Source of the DNA: Gammaproteobacteria bacterium
GTDB taxonomy: Bacteria; Pseudomonadota; Gammaproteobacteria; Steroidobacterales; Steroidobacteraceae
Assembly (NCBI GenBank): GCA_025359565.1
Contig: JANYFY010000009.1
Coordinates: forward strand, 186,001-250,000
Direction: 5' to 3'
DNA length: 64,000 bases
Positions 1-10,421 of this stretch are shown piece after piece. The notes beneath the pieces are model-generated. The model had not been told where the DNA came from. It made no database searches and worked only from the letters and a program-made list of their open reading frames with translations. The position numbers and the translations under genes were made by a program. Within the stretch, counting starts at the first letter, position 1. Each line of letters begins with the position of its first letter.

Positions 1-767
1 GCCGGGTACTCACTGAGCCTGGAAAATTATTATCTGGGTTAGGGTTTGATTTAGACAGTTGGCATGCGGATTCCATTGTGGGTGCAGTGCCAGCGCAGAG
101 TGCAGGTGCGAGTGCAGGATTGAGAGCAGGCGATCATTTGTTGTCGGTGGATGGTCGGACTATTAATAATAGTTCGCAATTTGTGGCTGCGGTGAATGCG
201 GCTTTAAATCGTGTGATCACCATCCAATATGCCAGGGCAGGTGTATCGGCTAGTACATCGGTGCGAGTGCCACAAGTTTTAGATCAAGGTCGCTATATTG
301 GTCGACTAGGTATTGCGCTGGCAGAAGGTCCCCGCTCATGGCCGGCGGGTGTTCTGATCACTCAGCGATTGGGTTTAATCGATGCAACTTTCGCTGGAAT
401 CGCTAAGACATGGGAAATGTCATCAATGACCGTGCGGATGCTATGGCGAATGGTCACGGGTCAAGTGTCCGCGAAGAACATTAGCGGACCCATCAGTATT
501 GCCGAGTTTGCAGGAATTAGTGCTTTGATGGGTGGCGCCGCATTCTTATCGTTTCTTGCCATTATCAGCGTGAGCTTGGGGGTCTTAAATTTGATGCCGG
601 TGCCGTTACTCGATGGCGGTCAGGTCGTGTACCAGATAGTAGAGGCTGTTAAGGGAAGTCCACTTTCTGAGCGCACGCAGATATTCGGGCAACAGGTCGG
701 CATCGCTTTGCTACTCGTACTGATGAGTTTGGCTTTCTATAATGATATTTCAAGACATTTAAACTAA
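1..767 (+). CDS. rseP: Site-2 intramembrane protease RseP, 3' part (5' end outside window)
   Basis: The reading frame is open from base 3, so the gene starts upstream of the window and only about 255 C-terminal residues are present. RseP is an inner-membrane zinc metalloprotease that cuts RseA within the membrane after its first cleavage, which frees sigma-E. Visible are a PDZ domain (VGAVPAQSAGASAGLRAGD, then LLSVDG) and the C-terminal membrane region with the diagnostic NLMPVPLLDGG motif, whose Asp is a zinc ligand in the family. The HExxH motif lies outside the window. bamA follows after 40 bases, as in most gammaproteobacteria. Its substrate RseA is encoded at 37226 in this window. Confidence 0.95.
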   Translation, partial: RVLTEPGKLLSGLGFDLDSWHADSIVGAVPAQSAGASAGLRAGDHLLSVDGRTINNSSQFVAAVNAALNRVITIQYARAGVSASTSVRVPQVLDQGRYIGRLGIALAEGPRSWPAGVLITQRLGLIDATFAGIAKTWEMSSMTVRMLWRMVTGQVSAKNISGPISIAEFAGISALMGGAAFLSFLAIISVSLGVLNLMPVPLLDGGQVVYQIVEAVKGSPLSERTQIFGQQVGIALLLVLMSLAFYNDISRHLN

Positions 768-807
768 TGGATGATCATGATGACAAATTGCCTCTGGTTT
801 TTAGCGC

Positions 808-3252
808 GTGCGTCCTAATTTAAGGTGCTTAGGGTTGATCGGGCTCTTTGCAGCACCGCTCGCCTTACACGCACAGGTAGCGCAGGAGCCTTTTACGGTC
901 GGCGACATTAGAGTGGAGGGATTGCAGCGAATTTCAGAAGGGACGGTGTTCAATTACCTACCTGTGAATATTGGTGATCGCCTCGATGGTCAGCGGATTG
1001 GCGAGGCGATGCGAGCGCTTTATACAACTGGGTTTTTTCGTGACGTTGAGCTGCGTCGTGATGGCAACACGCTCATTGTTGTCGTGATCGAGCGGCCGTC
1101 AATTGCTAAATTTGAGCTTAAGGGCAATAAGGATATTAAAACGGAGGATTTGCAGAAAAGTTTGCGTAACGTAGGATTGGCTCAAGGTAAAACTTTTGAC
1201 CGATCAGTGCTTGATGAAGTAAAACAATATTTGACCGATCAATATTTTAGCCGCGGGAAGTACGCGGTGCGCGTGGATACCAAGGTAACCGATTTGCCTG
1301 GCAATAAAGTAGATGTCGTGGTTGACATTAAAGAGGGTAAACGTTCGAAAATCCGTCAAATTAATCTGGTCGGTAATACTAAATTCAAGGAGCAAGATGT
1401 CCTCGACAATTTTGAGTTAAAAACTCCTAATTGGTTATCTTGGTATAAACAGGATGATCGGTATTCGCGTGAGTCGTTGACCGGCGATTTGGAAAAGTTA
1501 CGCTCCTATTATATGGATCGTGGCTATGCTAATTTCCAAATCGAATCCACCCAGGTCGCCATAGCGCCAGAAAAAGACGATATGTTCATCACGGTGAATG
1601 TCAACGAGGGTGAAGTATTTAAAGTATCCGAAATTAAACTTGCGGGGACTCTTGTAGTCCCGGAAGCCGAACTGCGAAAATTATTACTGATTAAACCAGG
1701 TGATGTTTTTTCTAGAAAATTGGTCACAAGTTCGCAAGAGCTCATGAGTTATCGTCTGGGTGCTGATGGTTATGCTTTTTCTAAAATTGATCCGGTGCCC
1801 ACTGCGGATAATGGGAAAAAAACCGTATCTCTAACTTTTTTTATTGAACCTGGTAATCGTGTGTATGTGCGGCATATTAATTTTAATAATACGACTGCCA
1901 TCAATGATGAAACCTTGCGGCGTGAAATGCGCCAGTTGGAAGGTGCTTGGTTGTCGAACTCTGCCCTGGAGCGATCCAAAGAGCGGTTACAACGCGAGCC
2001 TTATGTCGAGAAAGTCGATTTTGAGACGAAGCCCGTGGCGGGCAGCGCGGATCTGGTAGATGTGGACTATAACGTCAAGGAAGGATTGCCCGGCCAATTT
2101 GGCGGTGGCATCGGATATTCCGAGTCGCAGAAATTCAGTTTGAACGGCAATTTCGTGCACAGTAATTTTATGGGTACCGGAGATCGGGTGGCTCTTGAAG
2201 TGAACGCGGGCAAGTACAGCAAAAGCTACGTTTTTTCTCATACTAATCCGTATACCACGATTGACGGGGTGTCGCGCACGGCCTCGCTATCAATTAGAGA
2301 CATCAAGCAATTTGTGTCGGCCTCATCGAATTTTTCCACCAAACAGTACACGGCGGCGGAGTCCTGGTCTTATCCCATCTCAGAGTACCAGGGCCTACAA
2401 ATCGGAATTTCTGCGAATAAGTCTTCGTTGGTGGTACGCGAGGGCTACAGCGCCTTGCAGTCCGTTAATTGGGTCAAGTCGAACGGAAAGTCATTTGAAC
2501 GGGCGCTCGCTGATACTAATGGCGATGGTGTTATTAACTCATTAGACAATCCCTATACGGTATTTGGCACTAATTTTTATACCTACGAGCTCAGCGGCGG
2601 GTGGTCCTATGATTCGCGAAATCGGGCCTTATTCGCCGATCGTGGTATGCATCAAGTGCTGTCTGGCCGCTTTGCCATACCTTTAAGTGATGTTCAGTAT
2701 TACGCGTTGAACTATGAGTTCGTAAAGTATTTTCCAATCTGGAAGAAATGGATTTTTTCCTTAAATGCATCCTATGACTATGCCTCCGCACTCGGTAAAA
2801 CAACTGCTGTTCCTCCGTACTTGAATTATTTCGCGGGCGGGCCGGATAGCGTTCGTGGTTTCCGAGAGAGCCGTTTAGGTCCGCGTGATAACATTGGAAT
2901 AGGCAATCCGTATGGCGGAAATTTTCGAGTGGTCAATCGGGCTGAGCTGATCTTCCCGGTACCCGATAAATGGCGAAGTGCTGCCCGGGTCAGTTGGTTC
3001 TTTGATTTAGGAAATGTGTTTCAAACGGGCAATAAAGTCCAGTTTCTGGGCGTGGATGACGTAACTCCGGTTAATTACCATTTCAGTTATACTCAGCTGA
3101 AGCGATCTACGGGGTTAGCCGTGCAATGGCTGGCGCCCTTGGGATTGTTCCGATTTTCGTATGGAATCCCCTTACACACGTTCCCGGGCAATACGGTTCG
3201 GTTCGGCGATGAAGTGGAACGATTCCAGTTTTCGATCGGTCAGGCGTTTTGA
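808..3252 (+). CDS. bamA: Outer-membrane beta-barrel assembly factor BamA
   Basis: BamA is the central subunit of the BAM complex, which folds beta-barrel proteins into the outer membrane. The 814-residue product has a signal peptide (about residues 1-22, ending LALHA), five POTRA domains (about 23-420) and a C-terminal 16-strand barrel. The conserved loop-6 motif SVRGF is present, and the protein ends in Phe (FSIGQAF), the usual barrel C-terminal signal. The start is GTG at 808; an in-frame stop at 802 rules out any earlier start. The length matches the family (E. coli 810). It lies between rseP and skp. Confidence 0.97.
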   Translation: MRPNLRCLGLIGLFAAPLALHAQVAQEPFTVGDIRVEGLQRISEGTVFNYLPVNIGDRLDGQRIGEAMRALYTTGFFRDVELRRDGNTLIVVVIERPSIAKFELKGNKDIKTEDLQKSLRNVGLAQGKTFDRSVLDEVKQYLTDQYFSRGKYAVRVDTKVTDLPGNKVDVVVDIKEGKRSKIRQINLVGNTKFKEQDVLDNFELKTPNWLSWYKQDDRYSRESLTGDLEKLRSYYMDRGYANFQIESTQVAIAPEKDDMFITVNVNEGEVFKVSEIKLAGTLVVPEAELRKLLLIKPGDVFSRKLVTSSQELMSYRLGADGYAFSKIDPVPTADNGKKTVSLTFFIEPGNRVYVRHINFNNTTAINDETLRREMRQLEGAWLSNSALERSKERLQREPYVEKVDFETKPVAGSADLVDVDYNVKEGLPGQFGGGIGYSESQKFSLNGNFVHSNFMGTGDRVALEVNAGKYSKSYVFSHTNPYTTIDGVSRTASLSIRDIKQFVSASSNFSTKQYTAAESWSYPISEYQGLQIGISANKSSLVVREGYSALQSVNWVKSNGKSFERALADTNGDGVINSLDNPYTVFGTNFYTYELSGGWSYDSRNRALFADRGMHQVLSGRFAIPLSDVQYYALNYEFVKYFPIWKKWIFSLNASYDYASALGKTTAVPPYLNYFAGGPDSVRGFRESRLGPRDNIGIGNPYGGNFRVVNRAELIFPVPDKWRSAARVSWFFDLGNVFQTGNKVQFLGVDDVTPVNYHFSYTQLKRSTGLAVQWLAPLGLFRFSYGIPLHTFPGNTVRFGDEVERFQFSIGQAF

Positions 3253-3280
3253 TAAAATTACTCGAGGCTTAAAAACTATT

Positions 3281-3853
3281 ATGTCGACTTTTAACGTTAA
3301 ACTTTCCTTACTAGCTTATGGTCTTTGTGGCTTGTTAATGTCCTCTGGCGCCGGCGCGGAAGCTAAGATGGGCGTAGTTAATTTCCAAAAACTACTAGAA
3401 GATGCACCGCAGACCAAGACCGCTTTAGCGGCTCTTGAGAACGAATTTGCGCCACGACGTCGTGAACTTTTAACCATGCAGAATGACTTAAAAGCGCGCG
3501 ATGAGAAATTGCAGCGTGAAGGGGCTGTGATGTCAGAGGCAGATCGCGCTAAGGCGGAAAAGACACTGCGCGACCAACAGCGTGAGTTCTCACGTAAGGC
3601 CAGCGAGTTTCAGGACGACGCTTCGACCCGGCGTAACGAGGAGATTGGTAAAGTACAGCGCTATTTAGTGCAGGAAATACAAGTTTACTCGGGCGCACAA
3701 GCATTCGATTTGGTGCTGGGCGAAGGCGTGTTTTATGCTAAGCCAGCCTACGATATAACGGCTAATGTTCTTGCAGTTCTGGCGACCAAGCCTAATACCT
3801 TACCGGCCGCAAGTCCCGCTGTCGCGCCGAAGCCTGCACCTATTAGCAAGTAG
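3281..3853 (+). CDS. skp: Periplasmic chaperone Skp/OmpH
   Basis: This is a 190-residue Skp-family chaperone that holds unfolded outer-membrane proteins in the periplasm for delivery to BamA. It has a signal peptide (about 1-26, MSTFNV to GAGA), a short beta segment (KMGVVNFQKLL) and a long charged alpha-helical arm (about 60-130) rich in Arg, Glu and Lys. A Pro/Ala-rich tail ends the protein. The frame stays open upstream into bamA, but ATG 3281 gives a proper signal peptide and has GAGG at 3264-3267, so it is preferred. It sits 28 bases after bamA. lpxD, which often follows skp, is missing here. Confidence 0.9.
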   Translation: MSTFNVKLSLLAYGLCGLLMSSGAGAEAKMGVVNFQKLLEDAPQTKTALAALENEFAPRRRELLTMQNDLKARDEKLQREGAVMSEADRAKAEKTLRDQQREFSRKASEFQDDASTRRNEEIGKVQRYLVQEIQVYSGAQAFDLVLGEGVFYAKPAYDITANVLAVLATKPNTLPAASPAVAPKPAPISK

Positions 3854-3896
3854 GTTCTGTTAGCAGGCGAGGGCGATCAGGCAAAAAGGAGCCCGA

Positions 3897-4391
3897 ATGA
3901 CAACATCTTTCAAGATGGATATCGAAGCGATTATGAGGCAGTTGCCGCATCGATACCCTTTCTTGCTGGTCGATCGGGTGCTCGAATGCGTACCCGGAAA
4001 GTACATTCACGCAATCAAGAATGTGACCTTTAATGAACCGTTTTTTCCGGGACATTTTCCCCACCGACCGGTGATGCCGGGTGTAATGATTATAGAGGCA
4101 TTGGCCCAAGCGGCGGGAATTTTAGCTTTTAAGACCGTGGGTGTGGTACCCGACACCGAAACACGTTTTTATTTTGTGGCCATCGATAATGCGCGGTTTC
4201 GCAAACCCGTAGAACCCGGGGATCAAATACTGCTTAAAGCCACTCTTAAAAGAGCGTTTAAAGGGATATGGAAATTTAGTGGCGTGGCAGAAGTTGAGGG
4301 TGCAGAGGTGGCTTCGTGTGAATTGATGGTTGCCCCGGAGACCCGAGTGTCGGAGCCCAAGGCTATAGTGCGCGAGGGAGGACTTGGATGA
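3897..4391 (+). CDS. fabZ: 3-hydroxyacyl-ACP dehydratase FabZ
   Basis: FabZ dehydrates beta-hydroxyacyl-ACP in type II fatty-acid synthesis, in the cytosol. The 164-residue hot-dog-fold protein carries the family signatures HRYPFLLVDRV and FFPGHFPHRPVMPG. The catalytic His is in GHFP and the catalytic Glu in MIIEALAQAAG. A strong ribosome site, AAGGAG at 3886-3891, supports ATG 3897. The stop overlaps the lpxA start by four bases (ATGA), which suggests translational coupling. FabZ and LpxA compete for beta-hydroxyacyl-ACP, so adjacent expression makes sense. The N-terminus is slightly longer than in E. coli (151 residues). Confidence 0.96.
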   Translation: MTTSFKMDIEAIMRQLPHRYPFLLVDRVLECVPGKYIHAIKNVTFNEPFFPGHFPHRPVMPGVMIIEALAQAAGILAFKTVGVVPDTETRFYFVAIDNARFRKPVEPGDQILLKATLKRAFKGIWKFSGVAEVEGAEVASCELMVAPETRVSEPKAIVREGGLG

Positions 4392-5158
4392 TTGATGCGC
4401 GCGCGGTGATTTCGCCGCAGGCGGAAATTGCCTCGAATGTGGCGGTGGGTGCATTTAGCATTATAGGTCCGGATGTAGCGATAGGCTCCGGCACCTGGAT
4501 AGGTCCTCACGTAGTGATTAACGGGCCGACGCGAATAGGGATTGATAATAAGATTTTTCAATTTGCTTCATTGGGTGATGCGCCTCAAGATAAAAAATAT
4601 AGGGGCGAGCGTACCCGATTAGAAATTGGCGATCGGAATGTTTTCCGTGAATTTGTCACGGTCAATCGCGGCACTACCCACGATAAGGGTGTGACTAAAA
4701 TTGGTAATGATAATCTTTTGATGGCCTATGCCCATGTGGCGCACGATTGTTGTGTGGGCGATAAGATCGTTATGTCAAATTGCGCGACGTTAGGCGGGCA
4801 TGTAGAGCTTGCTGACTGGGTGATTATGGGAGGCTTCTCCGCGGTCCATCAATTCACCAAAATAGGGGTCCACTGCTTCATTGCCAATAATACGGCGGTT
4901 ACACGCGATGTACCTCCTTATATTATGGCCGTAGGCCAACCAGCCGTTCCCCATAGTGTGAATTCCGAAGGATTGAAGCGCAGGGGATTCACAGAGGATC
5001 AAATTCGCAATATCCGGCGTGCGTATCGACTTTTGTATCGGTCTGGGCTGAAGTTGCAAGTAGCGTTGGATGAACTCGATAAGATCGCGGTAACCCAGGC
5101 CGAGATTCGACCGTTCGTTGAGTTTATCAAACTAAGTTCACGCAGCATTGTCCGTTAA
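4388..5158 (+). CDS. lpxA: UDP-GlcNAc O-acyltransferase LpxA
   Basis: LpxA catalyses the first step of lipid A synthesis, moving a 3-hydroxyacyl chain from ACP to the 3-OH of UDP-GlcNAc. The 256-residue protein consists of left-handed beta-helix hexapeptide repeats plus a C-terminal helical domain. The catalytic His is H119 in AHVAHDC, equivalent to E. coli H125. By my alignment E. coli G173, the acyl-chain ruler, is Asn167 here (FIANNTAV) and H191 is Pro185. A bulkier ruler residue suggests a chain shorter than C14, which is an inference. It is coupled to fabZ by a four-base overlap. Confidence 0.96.
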   Translation: MIDARAVISPQAEIASNVAVGAFSIIGPDVAIGSGTWIGPHVVINGPTRIGIDNKIFQFASLGDAPQDKKYRGERTRLEIGDRNVFREFVTVNRGTTHDKGVTKIGNDNLLMAYAHVAHDCCVGDKIVMSNCATLGGHVELADWVIMGGFSAVHQFTKIGVHCFIANNTAVTRDVPPYIMAVGQPAVPHSVNSEGLKRRGFTEDQIRNIRRAYRLLYRSGLKLQVALDELDKIAVTQAEIRPFVEFIKLSSRSIVR

Positions 5159-5162
5159 GCGG

Positions 5163-6338
5163 ATGCTCTCCTGCCTGCGAGTGGGTTTGGTGGCGGGTGA
5201 GGCGTCTGGCGACACCCTGGGCGCTGATCTCATGAAGGCCCTACGGGCGCTCGCTCCCGAAGTGGTTTTCTTCGGCGTAGCCGGACCTAAGATGCTGGCG
5301 CAGGGTTGCGAGCTTTGGGAGCCAGCTGAGTCACTAGCCGTTATGGATTTGTGGGATGTCGTGCGTAATTTTCCGCGTCTTCTACGCTTACGCGCGAGTA
5401 TTAGGGGCAAATTTATCGCCGCCCGTCCGGACATCTTTATAGGTATTGATGCGCCTGATTTTAATTTAGGGTTGGCGCGACAATTACATTTGGCTGGAAT
5501 TCCGACTGTTCAGTATGTGAGTCCGCAAATTTGGGCTTGGCGACAAGGTAGGGCGCGAACTCTGCACCAAGCGGTGGATTTGGTACTTTGTTTGCTTCCA
5601 TTTGAAAAACGTTTCTATGATGGCCAAGGTATTCGAGCTGAATTTGTCGGACACCCGTTGGCGGATATGATTCCGCTAACACCTGATCGAGCGGCGGCCC
5701 GGCGTCTATTGGGCTATTCGGCGGAACCATCGGTAGTTGCGCTACTGCCGGGTAGTCGCCGTGGTGAGGTGGTTAGGCTCGCAAGAGATTTTGCATTAAC
5801 GGCGAAATGGATGGCTCAGCATCGCGCAGGTTTGGAGTTCATCGCGCCCATGGCAAGTCACGCCACGCGTGAAATTTTCGCAACCACCCTGCAGCAGGTA
5901 GCCCCTGGCGTATCGGTTAAATTTATCGATGGGGAAGCTCAGGCTGCGTTGATTGCAGCTGACGTGGTACTTGTGACCTCGGGCACCGCTAGTTTGGAGG
6001 CTGCGCTTTGTAAGCGTGCCATGGTGGTTATCTATCGCATTGGGCCTGTTTACGCCTGGTTGTTACGGCGTTTAAAACTCGTAAAAATTAAATTCTTTGC
6101 TCAGCCTAATTTATTAGCTGATAAGCGGATTGTGTCCGAGTATTTTCAGGAGTCGATTGATCCTGAGGTGATTGGTGCTGAACTTCTTAAGTCGCTGGAT
6201 GATGCAGCGGGGCGGGATGCGCTGGAGAGGGACTTTATACGCATTCACCATGAGTTAAAGCGCGACGCCAGTGCTACCGCGGCGCGGGCCATCTTGTCTT
6301 TATTGAGCTCTTTGCATGTGGCGAATCGCGGGAGTTGA
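5163..6338 (+). CDS. lpxB: Lipid-A-disaccharide synthase LpxB
   Basis: LpxB is a GT19 glycosyltransferase that joins lipid X to UDP-2,3-diacylglucosamine at the inner face of the cytoplasmic membrane. Motifs seen are [14 protein letters not shown] near the N-terminus, [22 protein letters not shown] and the donor-site [10 protein letters not shown]. The product is 391 residues from ATG 5163, close to E. coli (382). A TTG at 5148 in the same frame would add five residues and overlap lpxA by 11 bases; neither start has a clear ribosome site. The 3' end overlaps rnhB by 23 bases. Confidence 0.95.
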   Translation: MLSCLRVGLVAGEASGDTLGADLMKALRALAPEVVFFGVAGPKMLAQGCELWEPAESLAVMDLWDVVRNFPRLLRLRASIRGKFIAARPDIFIGIDAPDFNLGLARQLHLAGIPTVQYVSPQIWAWRQGRARTLHQAVDLVLCLLPFEKRFYDGQGIRAEFVGHPLADMIPLTPDRAAARRLLGYSAEPSVVALLPGSRRGEVVRLARDFALTAKWMAQHRAGLEFIAPMASHATREIFATTLQQVAPGVSVKFIDGEAQAALIAADVVLVTSGTASLEAALCKRAMVVIYRIGPVYAWLLRRLKLVKIKFFAQPNLLADKRIVSEYFQESIDPEVIGAELLKSLDDAAGRDALERDFIRIHHELKRDASATAARAILSLLSSLHVANRGS

Positions 6339-6900
6339 CGAAGCGGGGCGTGGACCGCTCGCCGGGCCCGTAGTCGCGGCGGCGGTAATCTTACGTACTG
6401 GTCGGCCTATCGCCGGACTTGCGGATTCCAAATTGCTTCCCGCCCGAACACGTGAACTCTTAAGTGTCGTGATTAAGGACGAGGCTGTTTGTTTTGGTAT
6501 CGGTTGGGCGGATGGTGCAGAAATAGACACCCTTAATATATTGCAGGCTACTTTTCTTGCCATGCGCCGTGCTGTGCTTGCCATGCGGATACTACCTGAC
6601 GAACTTTGGGTTGACGGAAATCGTTTGCCTAGCCTGCACGGTTTTGGAAAAAAACTGGTGGCACGTGCGATCATTGCTGGGGATGCGACTGAAGCTGCGA
6701 TAAGCGCGGCATCCATACTCGCAAAAACTGCTAGAGATAGTTATATGAATCAGATGGATACAATATACCCTCAATATTGTTTCGCAAGTCACAAAGGCTA
6801 TCCAACGCAAACTCACCGACAGCTGTTGGCACTGCATGGGGCCTGTCCTCTGCATAGACGTTCATTTGCACCGGTGCGTCGAGTGCTTAAGGCGCTATGA
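6316..6900 (+). CDS. rnhB: Ribonuclease HII
   Basis: RNase HII cleaves RNA in RNA-DNA hybrids and starts removal of misincorporated ribonucleotides. The 194-residue protein has the N-terminal signature [14 protein letters not shown], containing the Asp-Glu metal pair, followed by LADSKLL and ELWVDGN, which supply further acidic ligands. The length is typical (E. coli 198). ATG 6316 lies inside the end of lpxB (23-base overlap). The stop overlaps the dnaE start by four bases. The order lpxB-rnhB-dnaE is conserved across gammaproteobacteria. Confidence 0.95.
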   Translation: MWRIAGVDEAGRGPLAGPVVAAAVILRTGRPIAGLADSKLLPARTRELLSVVIKDEAVCFGIGWADGAEIDTLNILQATFLAMRRAVLAMRILPDELWVDGNRLPSLHGFGKKLVARAIIAGDATEAAISAASILAKTARDSYMNQMDTIYPQYCFASHKGYPTQTHRQLLALHGACPLHRRSFAPVRRVLKAL

Positions 6901-9900
6901 GCAGCCTCGCTTCAAGCAGCTTCGTACACTTGCGCGTGCACACCGAATACTCATTGGTGGATGGCATCGTGCGCGTGCCGGAACTAATGGCTGCGGTGGC
7001 AGACGCTCACATGCCGGCGGTGGCACTCACCGACCAGAGTAATTTGTTTGCCATGGTCAAGTTCTACCGCCAGGCGATGCTCGCTGGCGTTAAACCGGTC
7101 ATTGGCGTTGATGCCTGGATTCGCGAGGTGGGGGAACGTGCGCCGCCGTCTAGGGTGGTATTTCTATGCCAAAACCTCGTGGGCTACCGGCATCTTACGC
7201 AATTGGTGTCGCGCTCTTATCTTGAGGGTCAGTTGCGCGGTCCGCCCATGTTGGAGCGCGCCTGGCTCAATCAGGAAAGTTTGGGCGGTCTCATCGTGCT
7301 GTCGGCTGGCCTAGGCGGTGATATTGGGCAGGCATTTGCGCGCGGTCGCGAGGACGAGGTCAACCGAGCGCTAGAGCGTTGGCGAAAATTGTGCGGCGAC
7401 CGGTTCTATCTAGAAGTACAACGCACTGGGCGGGCCGGAGAAGAAGCGTACAACGAAGCCGTGTTGGACCTGGCGCAAAGTCGTGGCGTGGCTGCGCTCG
7501 CTACTAATGACGTGCGGTTTTTGGCTCGCGGCGAATATGAAGCGCATGAGGCAAGAGTGTGTATCCATGAGGGAGCACAGCTTGCGGATCCTAGTCGGGT
7601 ACGTAAATTTTCCGAGGACCAATACCTTAAATCGCCGCAGGAAATGGCCGTGTTATTTGCGGATTTTCCAGAACTACTAAGCAACACCGTCGAGGTCGCT
7701 CGTCGTTGTTCGCTGGAAATCAAGTTAGGCGCCTCCATGTTGCCAGATTATCCGGTCCCCTCTGACGGCAATCCCACCCAGTTTTTGCGTGACGAATCAG
7801 TGCGTGGATTGCAAAAAAGGCTCAGTGTGCACGCGGATCACGCGAAGGTGATGCGTGCGGAATATGAAGCTCGATTAGATCTCGAGTTAGGTGTTATTTG
7901 CAGCATGGGTTTTGCGGGTTATTTTTTGATAGTCGCCGACTTCATACGCTGGGCCCGTGCGAATGGTGTGCCGGTGGGGCCCGGCAGAGGGTCCGGAGCG
8001 GGTTCGTTGGTCGCCTATGTACTTGGCATCACGGACTTAGATCCCATCGAACACGATTTGTTGTTTGAGCGTTTCCTTAATCCCGAACGCGTTTCAATGC
8101 CGGATTTCGACGTTGATTTTTGTATGGAGGGCCGCGACCGAGTGATTGAGTATGTGGCCAATAAATATGGCCGCGAGCGCGTTTCCCAGATTATTACCTA
8201 CGGCACTTTAGCCGCGAAGGCCGTGGTTCGCGATGTTGGACGGGTGCTCGGGCACAATTACGGGTATGTCGATAAAATTGCGAAACTCATTCCTTTTGAG
8301 ATCGGGATTACGCTGGATAAAGCGCTTGAGCAGGAAGAAGAACTTAAACGGCTCTATCACGCCGACAGCGATGTACGCGAGCTGATTGATTTGGCTCGAG
8401 TCTTGGAAGGGTTGGCGCGTAATGCCGGTACTCACGCAGGTGGCGTAGTCATCGCCCCTTCGGTGTTGACGGACTACACCCCCTTGTATTGTGAAGAAGG
8501 TGGCGACACGGTGACCCAGTTCGACAAAGATGATGTCGAAGCCGCGGGTTTGGTTAAATTTGACTTTCTAGGGTTACGAACACTCACGATCATCGATTGG
8601 GCGCTGCGCGATATCAATGCCGGACGGGCTTTGTGCGGCGAGGCTTCGTTGATTTTAAGCGATCTGCCTATGGATGATGTGAGGACCTATCAATTATTGA
8701 AGAGTTGTAAAACCACTGCAGTGTTCCAACTGGAGTCGCGTGGGATGAAGGATCTGATTAGGCGCCTGCAGCCCGATCGTTTTGGAGACATCGTCGCATT
8801 GGTGGCTCTATTTCGGCCGGGGCCTTTGCAGTCCGGCATGGTGGAAGATTTTATTGCCCGTAAGCATGATACCAGCGGTTCAGCCATCGATTATTTGCAT
8901 CCAGACTTAAAGCCCGTGCTTAAGGCAACTTACGGCGTGATTTTGTACCAAGAACAAGTGATGCAAATTGCGCAAATCTTGGCGGGATATACCTTGGGGG
9001 GAGCGGATCTCTTGAGACGTGCGATGGGTAAGAAAAAAGCTGAAGAAATGGCCGATCAGCGTTCGATTTTTGTGGGCGGTGCGGTGGCGCGCGGAGTGAT
9101 TGAGGCACGCGCCACTTATATCTTCGATTTGATGGAAAAATTTGCAGGCTACGGGTTTAATAAATCGCACTCAGCGGCTTATGCCATGTTGTCTTATCAA
9201 ACGGCCTGGCTTAAAGCGCATTATCCAGCGGCCTTCATGGCAGCGGCATTGTCTTCCGACATGGATAAAACCGACAAAGTTGTGACCTTGATCGACGAAT
9301 GTGCTGGGCTGCAATTGAGCGTATTGCCGCCCGATGTCAACCAATCGGTCTATGCATTTAAGGTCGCGGGACCCGCTAGCATCCGCTATGGATTGGGCGC
9401 GATTAAGGGCGTTGGCGCGGCAGCGGTGGAAGCGATCATTGCTGAGCGGATGAACGGTGCATTTAAGAGTCTTCCTGATCTATGTCGCCGCATCGACTTG
9501 CAGCGCGTCAATCGACGGGTATTCGAGGCGATGATTCGTGCGGGAGGCCTAGATGCGATTGGTATTAATCGAGCCGTGCTATCCGCTGAACTCGACAGCG
9601 CCATGCAAATGGGCGAGCAAAACTCGCGCGCGCTGAGCATGGGCCAAGTGGACTTATTCGGTCTTACTACGACTCACCTAACCTTAAGTCAAAATACCCC
9701 GGTCGCTGATTGGAGCGAATCGGTGCGCTTGGCCGGGGAGCGTGAAACTTTGGGTTTGTTCCTCAGCGGTCATCCCATCACACCGTACGAGCCGGATCTA
9801 CGGTTTCTAGTCAGTGCGCGTTTAGTAGATATCGGTGGACCAAAGCCGCAGGCGCCCGCCGAGGGGCGCGCTTGGAGCGCGGGAAAGCCCGCTACTGTAG

Positions 9901-10421
9901 GTGGTTTAGTACTTGAAATTCGTCGGCGACCCAATCGAGTCACGTTGGTGTTAGACGATCGCAGCGCCCGTATCGAGATTAGCTTATTTGATGAGGTGTA
10001 CCAGCAGCATCGGGATATTATTGTTAAAGATGCGATATTGATTGTGGAGGGTACTTTACGGTTTGATGACTTTATTGAAGCTTGGCGACTACAGGCTAAA
10101 TCGCTGATGGATATTGATAAAGCTCGGGAACGATTCGCGCGCCGCTTATGGCTGCGATGGCCGTCTGAATTCGACGGTCCTGTGGGGATTAATCGATTTG
10201 AGGAGTTGCTAAGGCCACATCTGCAAGGCCCTTGCGGCGTGAGTATTGCCATGAGTCGCGAAGGGTATTCAGGGCGTCTTAATTTGGCGCAAGAGTGGTC
10301 GGTACGACCGACTCGTGCTTTACTGGATAAGCTGACCTCGCTGGTGGGGCGCGACGGTTGGCATCTGGTGTATGGTCAAAAAAGTGATGTACGAAGCGAG
10401 GAATCTTCTTCATGGCGATGA
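6897..10421 (+). CDS. dnaE: DNA polymerase III alpha subunit
   Basis: DnaE is the catalytic subunit of the replicative polymerase. The 1174-residue protein has an N-terminal PHP domain ([15 protein letters not shown]), the palm motifs [14 protein letters not shown] and PDFDVDF with catalytic Asp403 and Asp405, and FDFLGLRTL carrying the third Asp. A helix-hairpin-helix region and an OB-fold follow in the C-terminal part. QVDLF at about 917-921 matches the internal beta-clamp-binding motif. It starts in an ATGA overlap with rnhB and overlaps accA by 10 bases. Length agrees with the family (E. coli 1160). Confidence 0.98.
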   Translation: MSSLASSSFVHLRVHTEYSLVDGIVRVPELMAAVADAHMPAVALTDQSNLFAMVKFYRQAMLAGVKPVIGVDAWIREVGERAPPSRVVFLCQNLVGYRHLTQLVSRSYLEGQLRGPPMLERAWLNQESLGGLIVLSAGLGGDIGQAFARGREDEVNRALERWRKLCGDRFYLEVQRTGRAGEEAYNEAVLDLAQSRGVAALATNDVRFLARGEYEAHEARVCIHEGAQLADPSRVRKFSEDQYLKSPQEMAVLFADFPELLSNTVEVARRCSLEIKLGASMLPDYPVPSDGNPTQFLRDESVRGLQKRLSVHADHAKVMRAEYEARLDLELGVICSMGFAGYFLIVADFIRWARANGVPVGPGRGSGAGSLVAYVLGITDLDPIEHDLLFERFLNPERVSMPDFDVDFCMEGRDRVIEYVANKYGRERVSQIITYGTLAAKAVVRDVGRVLGHNYGYVDKIAKLIPFEIGITLDKALEQEEELKRLYHADSDVRELIDLARVLEGLARNAGTHAGGVVIAPSVLTDYTPLYCEEGGDTVTQFDKDDVEAAGLVKFDFLGLRTLTIIDWALRDINAGRALCGEASLILSDLPMDDVRTYQLLKSCKTTAVFQLESRGMKDLIRRLQPDRFGDIVALVALFRPGPLQSGMVEDFIARKHDTSGSAIDYLHPDLKPVLKATYGVILYQEQVMQIAQILAGYTLGGADLLRRAMGKKKAEEMADQRSIFVGGAVARGVIEARATYIFDLMEKFAGYGFNKSHSAAYAMLSYQTAWLKAHYPAAFMAAALSSDMDKTDKVVTLIDECAGLQLSVLPPDVNQSVYAFKVAGPASIRYGLGAIKGVGAAAVEAIIAERMNGAFKSLPDLCRRIDLQRVNRRVFEAMIRAGGLDAIGINRAVLSAELDSAMQMGEQNSRALSMGQVDLFGLTTTHLTLSQNTPVADWSESVRLAGERETLGLFLSGHPITPYEPDLRFLVSARLVDIGGPKPQAPAEGRAWSAGKPATVGGLVLEIRRRPNRVTLVLDDRSARIEISLFDEVYQQHRDIIVKDAILIVEGTLRFDDFIEAWRLQAKSLMDIDKARERFARRLWLRWPSEFDGPVGINRFEELLRPHLQGPCGVSIAMSREGYSGRLNLAQEWSVRPTRALLDKLTSLVGRDGWHLVYGQKSDVRSEESSSWR

